The position numbers were made by a program, and so were the translations under genes. Below are positions 25,148 through 34,118 of a stretch of DNA of 64,000 bases, in pieces. The stretch's first letter is position 1; the number at the start of each line of letters is the position of its first letter. The stretch lies in the NCBI GenBank assembly GCA_026129865.1, contig JAHCHG010000007.1, positions 62,001 to 126,000 of the forward strand, in the 5' to 3' direction. The notes beneath the pieces were generated by a model that searched no databases, was not told where the DNA came from, and saw only the letters and a program-made list of their open reading frames with translations. The stretch comes from Pyrinomonadaceae bacterium. GTDB taxonomy: Bacteria; Acidobacteriota; Blastocatellia; Pyrinomonadales; Pyrinomonadaceae.

Positions 25148-25870
25148 TTAAGAATCGCTTTGACGCCAATTCTTACCAATCTCGACCGCTTCGTCAAGCC
25201 TTGCCTGCACCAATGAACGGTACATTTCAAGCTCTTCATTTTCAGCAGTTTTACTAACGTAAACCGGTTCGCAGATAATTACCCGCGCTCGGGTGAACGG
25301 TTTCGGAATCTGAAGTTTGTCCCAGCTGTTTATCGTCCAGAAGCGTTTTGCTTCGACAACGAACGGCATTATCGGATTTCCGCTCTTTTTCGCCAGCAAA
25401 ATTGCGCCCGATTTCGCCACGTACCGCGGACCTTTCGGACCGTCGAGCGTAAAACCCATCGGAAAACCGCGTTTCATCAATCGGATCATTTTGGTCAACG
25501 CTCGAATTCCGCCGCGTGTTGACGATCCTTTAACGATTCCGTAACCAAACCGCTGAATGACGCGGGCGGTATATTCAGAATCGAAACTTTCCGACGACAT
25601 AACAATTATGCCGCGATTTCGAAAAAAATATGTTCCGAGAAAAATTCTGTCGTGCCAAAATGTGTAGATCGGGATCTTGCCTTCGGCAAAAATATCATCC
25701 ATAGATCTCAGATTTTCAACTTCGAACCGAACGGTTTTACCGATCAGAAAAATCGCCGCAAAAAAAACTTTTTCTGCCAGATAAATTACAATTCGCTGTC
25801 GGAGAGAATATTTATTCAGCGGAGAAAATTTGTAGAGCTCGGGATGTTGTCCGGTTAATTTCTCGTCCAT
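25148..25870 (-). CDS. DUF374 lysophospholipid/lipid A acyltransferase-like protein
   Basis: 240 residues from ATG 25870 (MDEKLTGQHPELYKF). Upstream in-frame ATGs exist at 25903 and 25939 but would crowd the divergent gene. The DUF374 signature is clear: YTFWHDRIFLG (catalytic H-x4-D variant), VKGSSTRGGIRALTKMI, FTLDGPKGPRYVAKSGAILLAKKSG and PIMPFVVEA. A hydrophobic segment near residues 27-45 tethers it to the inner membrane. The family acylates lipid A-like or phospholipid acceptors. It suggests an LPS-containing envelope. Confidence 0.85.
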   Translation of the reverse strand: MDEKLTGQHPELYKFSPLNKYSLRQRIVIYLAEKVFFAAIFLIGKTVRFEVENLRSMDDIFAEGKIPIYTFWHDRIFLGTYFFRNRGIIVMSSESFDSEYTARVIQRFGYGIVKGSSTRGGIRALTKMIRLMKRGFPMGFTLDGPKGPRYVAKSGAILLAKKSGNPIMPFVVEAKRFWTINSWDKLQIPKPFTRARVIICEPVYVSKTAENEELEMYRSLVQARLDEAVEIGKNWRQSDS

Positions 25871-25978
25871 CGATAGAAAATATCTAACAGTTTGAGTTAT
25901 CATGTGCAACAAAGGGCAACAAATTATCGTTGAAATCATTAGAGCGGCTCTTTTTAATCCGGCTTCCTACAGGTGAAA

Positions 25979-26779
25979 ATGCAGAGACGAATATTGATTG
26001 TTGATGACCACGATGATTTGAAAACCGCTCTTACAGACGTTTTCACAAAGCTTGGTTATTTGGTGAAATCAACTGAAAGCCGCGATGAAGCCGTTAAAAT
26101 GGACGATGCAGAAGATTTTGATCTTGTCATCACAGATCTCGACGGCGATTCTGCTTTTCAGATCGGCAGTTCATGCGAAGACGATCTTTCCTGTCTTCCG
26201 CATTGCGAACCGGACGATAAGAGTCGAAGTATTGTGAGAGCTTTTAAGGTGTGTGCGACTCATTTTCGCAGGGATAATTTCAGCGAAAACGAGCTCAAAC
26301 ATCTCTTTGAAACCGTTCTGAACTACAAATCGGAATTTATCGATAAAACCGATTCGATGACGAACATTCGCGAAAAGATCGAGTTTGAGTTTCCGAGCGC
26401 GATCTCGCTGATGCACAGTGTCCTCGGTTATTTAACCAAGCGGGTTGAAAAAGTAGGAATTGTCGATGCGGAAAGCTCTAATCTTTTTGTCGCGCTCGAT
26501 GAAGCTTTTGTGAACGCCATTAAACACGGCAACAAGTTTGACGCAAACAAGATCGTCAAAATTTCAGCCGAAGTTTCGCCGGTAGAAGCCCGTTTTACGA
26601 TCGAAGACGAAGGCGACGGTTTTGACGTTGCGGAGATTCCCGATCCGACAAAACCGGAAAATCTTTTCAAAACCTCCGGTCGCGGCGTTTTATTCATCCA
26701 CAATATTATGGATGAAGTAACCTACAACGAACGCGGCAATCGGCTGACGATGGTTAAAAGAAAAAAATCGAAAGATTAG
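25979..26779 (+). CDS. Receiver-domain / RsbW-like ATPase fusion (signalling protein)
   Basis: 266 residues from ATG 25979 (AGGTGA upstream). Residues 1-110 are a receiver domain: acidic pair in LIVDDHDDLKTAL and phospho-acceptor Asp in LVITDLDG. The usual Lys of the KPF motif is replaced (FRRDNF) and the beta4 region is degenerate. Residues about 130-262 form an RsbW-type HATPase: LFVALDEAFVNAIKHGN (N box), DEGDGFDVAEIPDP (G1) and SGRGVLFIHNIMDEV (G2). Such proteins act as anti-sigma factors or kinases of anti-anti-sigma factors. Confidence 0.85.
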   Translation: MQRRILIVDDHDDLKTALTDVFTKLGYLVKSTESRDEAVKMDDAEDFDLVITDLDGDSAFQIGSSCEDDLSCLPHCEPDDKSRSIVRAFKVCATHFRRDNFSENELKHLFETVLNYKSEFIDKTDSMTNIREKIEFEFPSAISLMHSVLGYLTKRVEKVGIVDAESSNLFVALDEAFVNAIKHGNKFDANKIVKISAEVSPVEARFTIEDEGDGFDVAEIPDPTKPENLFKTSGRGVLFIHNIMDEVTYNERGNRLTMVKRKKSKD

Positions 26780-26792
26780 TTTCGTCTTTTCC

Positions 26793-27293
26793 TTAATTCA
26801 ATTTTGCCTGAAGATTTCTAAGCGCTTTGTAAGCCTGCATATAATCGCGCTGTTCGTCGAGCGCAAGCGTGTAATGCGTTACCGCTTCCAAAAGCTTGCC
26901 GCGTTTTTCATAGACCGATGCGAGATTAAAATGCGGAAACGCACGGGCTTTGTAGCGTGGAGCTTTGATTGCAAGCTTGAACCAACGAACGCAATCGTAA
27001 AAATTACCTTTCGCGATCAAATAACTGCCGATATCGTTATATGGATTTCCGAACGTTTCGTCGACAGCGATCGCTGCCAGACATTCTGCGATCGCCAGAT
27101 CGTATTCGCCTCTGAAACTATACGTCCAACCGAGGAATGTAAACGCCTCCGCCGTGGGGAAAATGTCGATCGAACGCTTGTAAAGCGCGATGGCATTTTC
27201 AAGATCCTGCGCCATCTGTGCTTCGTAAGCGTCGTTAAACAATGCGACCGCTTCGCGCATTTCGGGAGTTTTGATCTCAGTTTCCGAGAACAT
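26793..27293 (-). CDS. TPR-repeat protein
   Basis: 166 residues from ATG 27293 (the frame opens at a TTG at 27314). It has at least three TPR units with typical patterns: YEAQMAQDLENAIALYKRSI, AFTFLGWTYSFRGEYDLAIA, PYNDIGSYLIAKGNFYDCV, PHFNLASVYEKRGKLLEAV. No signal peptide is seen. It is a scaffold-like protein with unknown partners. It converges with the receiver/RsbW-like gene (13 nt gap) and lies 46 nt after the 5'-nucleotidase gene on the same strand. Confidence 0.8.
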   Translation of the reverse strand: MFSETEIKTPEMREAVALFNDAYEAQMAQDLENAIALYKRSIDIFPTAEAFTFLGWTYSFRGEYDLAIAECLAAIAVDETFGNPYNDIGSYLIAKGNFYDCVRWFKLAIKAPRYKARAFPHFNLASVYEKRGKLLEAVTHYTLALDEQRDYMQAYKALRNLQAKLN

Positions 27294-27339
27294 AAATCGA
27301 CAATTTTTCTTCAATCTTTAGTTTTCCAAACGCGTTCCA

Positions 27340-28848
27340 TTAGTTGACTTTAACGATCCTGCCTTCAATTTTAGGTGAAATCGTCATCTCCGGCGACGAT
27401 TTAATTGCGTCTTCCAGAATTTCCGCATCCTTTTTCGCGTTTTCAGGCTTTATCAAAAGCTTTGCATCCTTGAACATCGTGTATCCGTCGCCGCCGTTGA
27501 GGACGAGAAATGACGACGTCGCCAGCGTATATGTTTTACCGTCTTCGATCGGCATGCCGCCCACCTTTGCTTCCACGATCCGTGAACCCGCGGGTTTGGA
27601 AAGGTCGTATTTATAGGTCAAACCGGAAACCTGCGGAAATCGTCCCGGTTCGGGATCTTCCGCACTGCGCGCTACGCCGTGTTCTAAAACTTCGCGCAGC
27701 GTTTTTCCGCCGATCTCGATCTTCACGACCGGATTATTAAATGGAAGCATCGATAAAACATCGCGTTTTGTGATACTTCCCGGATTGTATGTCAGATCGG
27801 CGCGGATCGATCCGCCGTTCAAAAATCCGATATCGGCGCCGGTCGATCGGCGAAATGCATCGGCGATAAAATTGCCGACGTTCGTTTCCTGCGTGCGGTT
27901 CGAAGCCGAACCGGCATCGAGCACAACGGCGGTTCTTCCGATCGGCTCCGCAAGCTTTTCAAGCAGATCTTTGTACTTTGCCGTAACCGGAGCAAAATCG
28001 GGTGAATCCGCTATCCTGTCGGTGACTGGAATCACTTGCCAATCGATGCTGATCAGTTCCCTTGTCTTCGGATCAAAATTCAGATCGAATTTGCCAAGTT
28101 CACGGGCGTCGGCGGTCATTTTGAAGATCGGCGTTCCGTTAGAACTCGACTGCAAAAGCGTATGTTCGTGCCCGCCCAGGATCAAGTCAAAATCGGCGCA
28201 TTGAGCGAGCTTTTTGTCCTGCGCCATAAAAAGATGTGTCAGACCGACGATCGCATTGGCGCCTTCTTTGCGCATTTCCGGAACATATTTTTTCGCCGTC
28301 TCACAATAGTCGGCAACCATCAAATTTTCGCCCATGCTCGAGGTTTCTTTCGTTTCGGGAAGGATCAAACCGATGATTCCCACCTTTACGCCGCCCGGAT
28401 ATTCGACGATGACGTATTTTGGTGTGTCTGCGAAGATCCTTTTGGTTTCTGTATCGATGATATTCGCTCCGAGCCAGCGAAACTTAGACTCCTTCATTCG
28501 TTCGAGCAAAACAGGCGTCTTTAGGTCAAACTCATGATTTCCGAAAACCGAATAATCGAGCCCGACGGCATTCCATGCGTCGATCATTTGCGCTCCCTTG
28601 TAGGTCAAGGTTTCGACCGACGGCGAAAGCGTGTCGCCGCCGAGCGTAAAGATCGTATTCGGATTTTCTTTCATCGCCTGCTGCTTTAACGTCAGCAAAC
28701 GGGCGAGTCCGCCCCGCGTACCGCCGTCGACGGGCGCGAACGAATAAACGTCGTTGACGTGTAGAATTGTGACCTTGATCGGCGCCTGCGAAAACGCAGC
28801 CGACGCGGCGGATAGAACAACAAAAACTAATGCGGCTAAAAATTTCAT
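27340..28848 (-). CDS. Secreted 5'-nucleotidase / cyclic-nucleotide phosphodiesterase (UshA family)
   Basis: 502 residues with a signal peptide (ending ASAAFSQA). Metallophosphatase motifs: ILHVNDVYSF (an HxNDxY form of the usual DxH), GGDTLSP, VFGNHEFDLKTP, VGLTHL, LILGGHEHTLL. A C-terminal nucleotide-binding domain follows (DIGFLNGGSIRADLTYNPG, LPFNNPVVKIEIGGKTL). It is exported and hydrolyses nucleotides to recover phosphate or nucleosides. The length is normal for the family. Confidence 0.92.
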   Translation of the reverse strand: MKFLAALVFVVLSAASAAFSQAPIKVTILHVNDVYSFAPVDGGTRGGLARLLTLKQQAMKENPNTIFTLGGDTLSPSVETLTYKGAQMIDAWNAVGLDYSVFGNHEFDLKTPVLLERMKESKFRWLGANIIDTETKRIFADTPKYVIVEYPGGVKVGIIGLILPETKETSSMGENLMVADYCETAKKYVPEMRKEGANAIVGLTHLFMAQDKKLAQCADFDLILGGHEHTLLQSSSNGTPIFKMTADARELGKFDLNFDPKTRELISIDWQVIPVTDRIADSPDFAPVTAKYKDLLEKLAEPIGRTAVVLDAGSASNRTQETNVGNFIADAFRRSTGADIGFLNGGSIRADLTYNPGSITKRDVLSMLPFNNPVVKIEIGGKTLREVLEHGVARSAEDPEPGRFPQVSGLTYKYDLSKPAGSRIVEAKVGGMPIEDGKTYTLATSSFLVLNGGDGYTMFKDAKLLIKPENAKKDAEILEDAIKSSPEMTISPKIEGRIVKVN

Positions 28849-29393
28849 TTATAATTTCCTGTTTTTTCGTCAGTGCTCACGCGAACGGTCGGGCAGAATT
28901 ACGAAATTTTAGAAGCGCCTTTCCGATCCGTGCATAACCTTGGATGAGCGATCTGCATATTTTAATGCTTTCCTAATTATATTGATCCGAGCCTTTTCAC
29001 AAACCCCGAAGAATTTAAGCGACACGGCGGAAGATCTCAATACCACTTCGTTTCAAACGATAAATACCGAATTTTGAACTAACAATTTATCATAAAATGC
29101 CTGCTCATTTTTTAAAAAGATCCGGGTCAGCAATGTTTAACACGTGGAAATGAAAAAAGATAACGTTTCGCCGTGCAACAGCGGTTTTTTATGGAACCGA
29201 ATCCATTACGCCCGACAATGAACCAGCAGCGGCAGGCGCAATTTACAGGTTCATAACATTCGGCTGAAAAAATTCTCAATATTAATCGCGAAATGGAAGG
29301 ACGCGATCCTTACGCTCGGCTGAGGAACGGCGGTTTTGCGAATTCTTCCGAAAATTCGGTTAGACCTGAACGCAGCGAGAACTTCGCAAGCTT
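28849..29393. other. 545-bp gene-free region
   Basis: No frame longer than about 25 codons with a plausible start, no RNA gene and no clear terminator were found on either strand. It separates two unrelated minus-strand genes and may hold the promoter of the 5'-nucleotidase gene. It could be decayed coding DNA, but no homology was recognised. Confidence 0.4.
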
Positions 29394-30263
29394 TTATTGA
29401 TAAATATTCCGCTCGTTTCGTTTATATTTCCAGTCGACTTCCAGCACGTTTTCAGGATCTGAAGACATTATCTCTTCGCTGAGTTTATCGGTTTCGCTAT
29501 TTAAATTAAGCGAAAGATAATATCTGAGTTTTCCGACCGGCGATTCTTCGCAGGAGGGAATGATCTTCCGAATTTCAGCAGAAATGTTATTTTCGGCAAA
29601 GAGATCTTCCAAACTTTTCTGACTTTTCTCTATGTCTTTTGTACAAACTGTTAACTGCATCGGACGATAAGAGTTTTCCGCCTGATTTTGTTCGAGCAGC
29701 CAGAGCAGACCAAGGACAAAGAAACACAAAACTACTCCGAGTTCCCACTTTCCTACACCGGCTGATAACCCGAGCGCGAGACTCACGAGGAGAACTGTAA
29801 TTTCCTTGGGGTCGCGAATATTCGTTCTAAAGCGAACAAGTGAGACAGCAGCAAAGATCGCAAATGCACGCGCGGCATTGTTGCCGACTATCATCATCAG
29901 CGATGCGGCGACGACCGCGAGCAGTATTTCGGTCTGTGCGACGTGAAAATTTCTTTGAAATAACGGCGTGTGCCGCTGCGGTCGAAAAGCCAATAATCCT
30001 GAAAGCAAAACTGCAAGCAATAGACGAAAAACTATCTCGGACGTCCGTTCGGTCCACGGAACTGCCGACTCCAATGCCTCCGACTCCATCACCTCGGACA
30101 AAAGCGGTATGCCGCCTCCGGCGGGCTGCGATTGAGCTGCCGTTGCGCGTTCGGCAGCAACGATCTCTTTCCGCCGCAGCGCACCGCTGAGCGACAAAAT
30201 GATCATCGAAACAATGACTAAAACATAAATTACCGTTACAAATTTCGAGGTGTTGCTTTTCAT
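29394..30263 (-). CDS. DUF4956 membrane protein
   Basis: 289 residues. One N-terminal helix (about 9-28), a polar segment, then a group of helices (about 78-95, 108-125, 130-147, 155-175, 178-192) with the DUF4956 block AFAIFAAVSLVRFRTNIRDP then KEITVLLVSLALGLSAGVG. A cytoplasmic alpha/beta tail ends the protein (MQLTVCTKDIEKSQKSLEDL). Family members often sit beside VTC-like polyphosphate polymerases and CotH-type kinases. Its ATG overlaps the stop of the upstream exported kinase-like gene by 4 nt, so the two are coupled. Confidence 0.85.
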   Translation of the reverse strand: MKSNTSKFVTVIYVLVIVSMIILSLSGALRRKEIVAAERATAAQSQPAGGGIPLLSEVMESEALESAVPWTERTSEIVFRLLLAVLLSGLLAFRPQRHTPLFQRNFHVAQTEILLAVVAASLMMIVGNNAARAFAIFAAVSLVRFRTNIRDPKEITVLLVSLALGLSAGVGKWELGVVLCFFVLGLLWLLEQNQAENSYRPMQLTVCTKDIEKSQKSLEDLFAENNISAEIRKIIPSCEESPVGKLRYYLSLNLNSETDKLSEEIMSSDPENVLEVDWKYKRNERNIYQ

Positions 30264-31225
30264 CTGCGTGCTAATTTTGTCTGACTTGCGTTATCCAGTT
30301 CGGAAATTTTTTCCTTAAAAGCGCGGGCAAAGGTCTCTATCTCGCTCGCTGTATAGTTCGCCGCGCGAAATGCATCCTTTATCTGCTTATCGGATAACTG
30401 CAGTAAAAGATCGGCAGTCCAACGAACATCGCTTGCTGAAATGTCGTCGAATAAACCGGGATTGCGTCCGACGTACTTAAATTTTATGTCTCCGTCGTCA
30501 TCTTTTTCAATGAATTTTGAACCGCCGTAATGATCGGGATTGTTCTTGCTTCGACCCAGTCTCCAAAAAATAGGAATGTTGAAATAACCTGTTTTTCCAA
30601 ACGTTGCGCCAAGATCGCTAACGACAAAGTGAAGCTCACTACGGCTGCCTTTATCAATAAGAAGAGTAATGTTGTTTCCCTCTTCTTTCAGGTCCCAGTT
30701 GTTCAGCATCGCCATCATGATCTTTAGTCCCTGAAGTTCTCTGGTTCCTTTGAACGGATTTTCTTTCCAGCTCCAGCGGTCCTCTCTTTCAACGTTTTCC
30801 GGTCGTGCTTCGAGCCGGACATTCCTGAACGTCCCACGACCGGGAATAGTAAGTTCCGGAACAAGATAATTGATCTCGGTGCTGTACCCGATTCCCCAGA
30901 CTAGTCTGACCGCTGCTGTTTCGGACTGCGCTTCCTTCCCGATTTTCGCTACCCATTCTTTGCCGGAACCGTCTTTGATCCGGAATTTTTTGGTTGCGCC
31001 ACCCTTTTCCTCTTTTAGAAATTTAATTTTACGGACATTTGGCTTCATCGAAACGCCGCCCGGACCTAGAAAAAGATCGCGCTTCGAAACGTCAACTTTT
31101 TCCCACATTACCTTCGATACGGATGTTTGTTTTTTCTTCGATTTTCTTTGAGCCGGTGCCGGAATCACTGCCGATGAAAGAGCAACAAACATCAGCAAGA
31201 CAGCCACGAAAAATGTTCGGATCAT
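30260..31225 (-). CDS. Exported protein with kinase-like motifs, hypothetical
   Basis: 321 residues with a signal peptide (about 1-25, ending PAPAQ). It has a pattern like an atypical kinase fold: beta3-like Lys (EWVAKIG, Lys94), alphaC-like Glu (SETAAVRL, Glu102), a catalytic-loop-like MLNNWDLKEEGNN (Asp178, Lys180, Asn184/185) and a DFG-like VVSDLGATFG (Asp204). The spacing resembles FAM20/CotH or PI3-kinase-like enzymes more than Hanks kinases. No family name can be given. It overlaps the DUF4956 gene by 4 nt, which recalls known CotH-DUF4956 pairings. Catalysis is an inference. Confidence 0.7.
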   Translation of the reverse strand: MIRTFFVAVLLMFVALSSAVIPAPAQRKSKKKQTSVSKVMWEKVDVSKRDLFLGPGGVSMKPNVRKIKFLKEEKGGATKKFRIKDGSGKEWVAKIGKEAQSETAAVRLVWGIGYSTEINYLVPELTIPGRGTFRNVRLEARPENVEREDRWSWKENPFKGTRELQGLKIMMAMLNNWDLKEEGNNITLLIDKGSRSELHFVVSDLGATFGKTGYFNIPIFWRLGRSKNNPDHYGGSKFIEKDDDGDIKFKYVGRNPGLFDDISASDVRWTADLLLQLSDKQIKDAFRAANYTASEIETFARAFKEKISELDNASQTKLARR

Positions 31226-31475
31226 TTATACGATTCTCCCTGTACAAAGTACCGTTCCCGGCAAGCAAACGGCTCGCCATTCGTCGAAGCCGTTTACTCT
31301 TGAGAACAGCGCGTTTATTAATTCAAGCAAGCCGCATTCCGAAGCAGCGCCGACCGGATAATTGCTGTATTTTCAGAAATTTGTAAGTGAAGGAATGAAA
31401 ATTCGCAGATAAAGATCAATTTACCGCTGTATCGCATTCGAACACAGCGGCATCGAAGATCTTGGCAAAATTGAT

Positions 31476-32258
31476 CTAAGAAAGTTCGAGATGCGTTCGC
31501 GCTTCCCAAAGCTCGGGGAAGAACTTTTTGTCGAGAGTAGTTCGCAAATATCCTGCGCCGTCCGAACCGCCGGTGCCTTTCTTCATGCCCAGCATTCTTT
31601 CAACCATCAGCACATGATGATAACGCCAAAGCGAGATATTTTCGTCGTGATCGATCAGCAGATCCTGCATAACGAAAAGTTCCGGATATTTTTCCGGATG
31701 ACCGAGGATCTCGCCGACAGAACTCAGCCGATCTTCGCTTTCGCCGACAGAGAAACCTTCGCTTTCGAGAAGTTTCCAAAAAGCATCTGCGAGACTTGGT
31801 TCATTAAACCGCCGTGTCAGACGTTCGTGTGCATATTCATCAAATTCAAAGAATTTCAAGATCCGCTCGTCTTTAGCACCGGAAACAAATTCGAGTTCGC
31901 GAAACTGCATCGATTGAAACCCGCTTGCCGGGTTTAATTTGTCGCGAAATTCCAAAAATCCGATCTGCGCCATCGTTTCCAGAATATGTATTTGAGATAC
32001 GATAACTTTTTCGATCGCGGTTGCTGCTTTCAGAGAATGGTTGACGCGAAATTTTCTGCCCTCATTCATCCAGCCGATAGAAGCGTCGAGTTCATGCAGA
32101 ACCTGTTTGAACCAGAGCTCGTAAGTTTGGTGAATTATTATAAACAACAGCTCGTCATGGCTTTCCGGTTCGGACAGCGGCTGCTGAAGATCTATCAGCT
32201 CGCGAACCTTGAGATATTGATTGTAGGAAAGTGCGGGATTTTCTCCGTAATTATGCAT
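31476..32258 (-). CDS. kynA: Tryptophan 2,3-dioxygenase
   Basis: 260 residues from ATG 32258 (MHNYGENPALSYNQYL). The frame extends to 32381 but the extra residues match nothing. Family motifs: HDELLFIIIHQTYELWFKQ, FRELEFVSG, and WRYHHVLMVERMLGMKKGTGG then SDGAGYLRTTLDKKFFPELW, with the heme-ligand His. It opens the indole ring of Trp to N-formylkynurenine. No other kynurenine-pathway gene is nearby. Confidence 0.94.
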   Translation of the reverse strand: MHNYGENPALSYNQYLKVRELIDLQQPLSEPESHDELLFIIIHQTYELWFKQVLHELDASIGWMNEGRKFRVNHSLKAATAIEKVIVSQIHILETMAQIGFLEFRDKLNPASGFQSMQFRELEFVSGAKDERILKFFEFDEYAHERLTRRFNEPSLADAFWKLLESEGFSVGESEDRLSSVGEILGHPEKYPELFVMQDLLIDHDENISLWRYHHVLMVERMLGMKKGTGGSDGAGYLRTTLDKKFFPELWEARTHLELS

Positions 32259-32372
32259 AAAAACTTGACCGATTTGGGAAATTAGCTTGCCGATATCTTC
32301 GTTTATCAAAATGCCTATGTCAATTTTCCGACCGATGCGAAAGATTTTTATCAATAGAACAAAAAAAACACC

Positions 32373-32401
32373 TTGACACAAGCCGTGATATTAGGTAAAT
32401 T
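32373..32401 (+). promoter_or_regulatory. Promoter of the cold shock gene, with a ~230-nt leader
   Basis: TTGACA (32373-32378), a 17-nt spacer and TAAATT (32396-32401). The predicted start near 32408 gives a 5' UTR of about 230 nt before the csp ATG. Long leaders of this size are known from cspA genes, where they fold differently with temperature. The leader holds several T-rich and A-rich runs but no obvious single hairpin. This accounts for most of the gene-free 32259-32640 interval. Confidence 0.6.
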
Positions 32402-32640
32402 TTCGGCGTTCTATCAAAAAACAACACCAAGTAAATAATCCTAAAAATCTTGCATTTTAAGATTTTCTAGTTGCTAGAAATGATTAGTTGTACATTTCTT
32501 TGATCCCGTATCAGAAGGCTTAAATGCGCCTTCCGCGATGGGTTTGTTTTTACCGTGCGTTTACCCAGAATGCTTTCGGCTTAGAACTAACAGGAAGAAA
32601 AATTATATTCACTGAAGTTTGTAGGAGGAATTTAGAAAAA

Positions 32641-32847
32641 ATGTCAAAAACAACCGGTAAGGTCAAATGGTTTAACAATGCCAAGGGTTACGGATTTATC
32701 GAACAACCGGGCGAACAGGATATCTTCGTTCATTACAGCGCGATCTCTGGCGACGGTTATAAAACGCTTGTCCAGGGTCAGGAAGTAGAGTTCGAAGTAA
32801 CGAACGGTCCGAAAGGACCTCAGGCAGAAAACGTGTTGGCAACTTAG
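32641..32847 (+). CDS. Cold shock domain protein
   Basis: 68-residue CspA-type protein from ATG 32641, behind a perfect AGGAGG (32623-32628). RNP1 is KGYGFIEQ and RNP2 is DIFVHYSAI; the start is [15 protein letters not shown]. It binds single-stranded RNA and DNA in the cytoplasm. The frame upstream to 32524 is leader, not coding. A strong terminator follows at 32917. Confidence 0.96.
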   Translation: MSKTTGKVKWFNNAKGYGFIEQPGEQDIFVHYSAISGDGYKTLVQGQEVEFEVTNGPKGPQAENVLAT

Positions 32848-32916
32848 ATCCTTACCATTTGTCCGCTTTCGGTCTTCTCTTGAAATCCGGAAAGCAGATC
32901 ATCAAAAACGAAACCG

Positions 32917-32952
32917 GCGGCTGTTTTCCACGGAAAACAAGCCGCTATTTTT
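32917..32952 (+). terminator. Intrinsic terminator of the cold shock gene
   Basis: GCGGCTGTTTTCC (32917-32929) pairs with GGAAAACAAGCCGC (32932-32945) with one bulge, followed by TATTTTT. Confidence 0.85.
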
Positions 32953-33004
32953 CTGCGTTTTCTATTGAAACTTAACTTTTGGTTGAACGTAAACCAAAAC
33001 TATT

Positions 33005-33520
33005 ATGAAACTAAGATCAATTTTGCCGGTGATATTATTGCTGGCTGCAGGTACGATGGCACAAACCGATAAATCCGAGTCCCTTAAATCTATCGATTCC
33101 ATTATTGACGGCGTTTACAAAGTTATCAGCGGCGGCGCCGGCGAAAAAAGAGATTGGGATCATTTTCGATCTCTTTTCCATCCGGACGCGCGGCTCATTC
33201 CGGTGAATACCGACAAAGATACGAAATCTGTGAGTGCAAAGGCGATGACGCCGGATCAATATATCGAACGGGCTTCGCCGTTTTTTGAAAAGAATGGCTT
33301 TTTTGAAACGGAAATAGCCAGAAAAACAGAACGTTTCGGCAATATTGCCCATGTGTTTTCAAGCTACAATTCGTTTTACAAATCCGACGACAAACAACCG
33401 TTCGCGCGCGGCATAAACAGTTTTCAGCTGATGTTCGACGGAAAACGCTGGTGGATCGTAACAATTTATTGGCAGGGCGAATCAAAGGATCTGCCGATTC
33501 CGGCTCAGTATTTGAAATAA
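33005..33520 (+). CDS. Exported NTF2/SnoaL-like protein
   Basis: 171 residues. A signal peptide (LPVILLLAAGTMAQ) is followed by an NTF2-like fold: IDGVYKVISGGAGEKRDWD, FRSLFHPDARLIPV, an AHVFSSYNSFYKSDD strand and FQLMFDGKRWWIVTIYWQ. Such small cone-shaped domains bind ligands or act as enzymes; no catalytic residues can be assigned. Probably periplasmic. Confidence 0.8.
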   Translation: MKLRSILPVILLLAAGTMAQTDKSESLKSIDSIIDGVYKVISGGAGEKRDWDHFRSLFHPDARLIPVNTDKDTKSVSAKAMTPDQYIERASPFFEKNGFFETEIARKTERFGNIAHVFSSYNSFYKSDDKQPFARGINSFQLMFDGKRWWIVTIYWQGESKDLPIPAQYLK

Positions 33521-33641
33521 ATGCAGCCGCACTGCGACCGCCGGTTCCTGCCATTAAATTACGGATCGGAGTTTGATTTTAGCTTCTTGTTTTGCCAATC
33601 TATTTTCACCGGCAGACATCCCGACCGGGCATTTCTTTACG

Positions 33642-34118
33642 ATGGCAGAACATATTTTGATCCGCAGTTTTGACCTCGATCGACCGAGAAAAGAGGTCTT
33701 CGAGTTTTTTGCTGACGCAGGAAATCTCGAGCTGATAACGCCGCCGGAACTTAATTTTCGCATTCTGTCCGATCAGCCGATCAATATTCGTCAGGGAACT
33801 TTGATCGATTATAAATTGCGGCTTCGCGGAATACCGATCGCATGGAAAACGGAAATTTCCGTCTGGAATCCACCGTATTCATTCACCGACCGCGCGCTGA
33901 AAAGCCCGTACCGCCAATGGATACATCGACATAATTTTACCGAACTATCGGAAAACCGAACCCGGATCGAAGACGAGGTTCGATACCGTTTGCCCCTTGA
34001 ACCTCTGGGAGATCTGTTTTACTGGCTTGTCCGCCGCGAACTCGACCATATATTTGATTATCGCGAAAAAACGGTTGCTGAATTTTTTGCAGAAAAATCG
34101 ATTGAAAATAATGAATAA
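33642..34118 (+). CDS. SRPBCC-family (polyketide cyclase-like) protein
   Basis: 158 residues from ATG 33642; the frame opens at a TTG at 33573, but the extra residues do not fit. The helix-grip fold is shown by ILIRSFDLDRPRKEVFEFFA, NLELITPPELNFRIL, GTLIDYKLRLRGIPIAWKTEI and the closing helix ELDHIFDYREKTVAEFF. It is the type of ligand-binding protein often found with NAD-sugar epimerases or lyases. Its stop overlaps the rpiA start by 8 nt. Confidence 0.83.
   Translation: MAEHILIRSFDLDRPRKEVFEFFADAGNLELITPPELNFRILSDQPINIRQGTLIDYKLRLRGIPIAWKTEISVWNPPYSFTDRALKSPYRQWIHRHNFTELSENRTRIEDEVRYRLPLEPLGDLFYWLVRRELDHIFDYREKTVAEFFAEKSIENNE

Noticed and set aside
28849-29393. Short frames such as the one starting near 29150
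   Set aside because: About 23 codons, no Shine-Dalgarno or conserved features.
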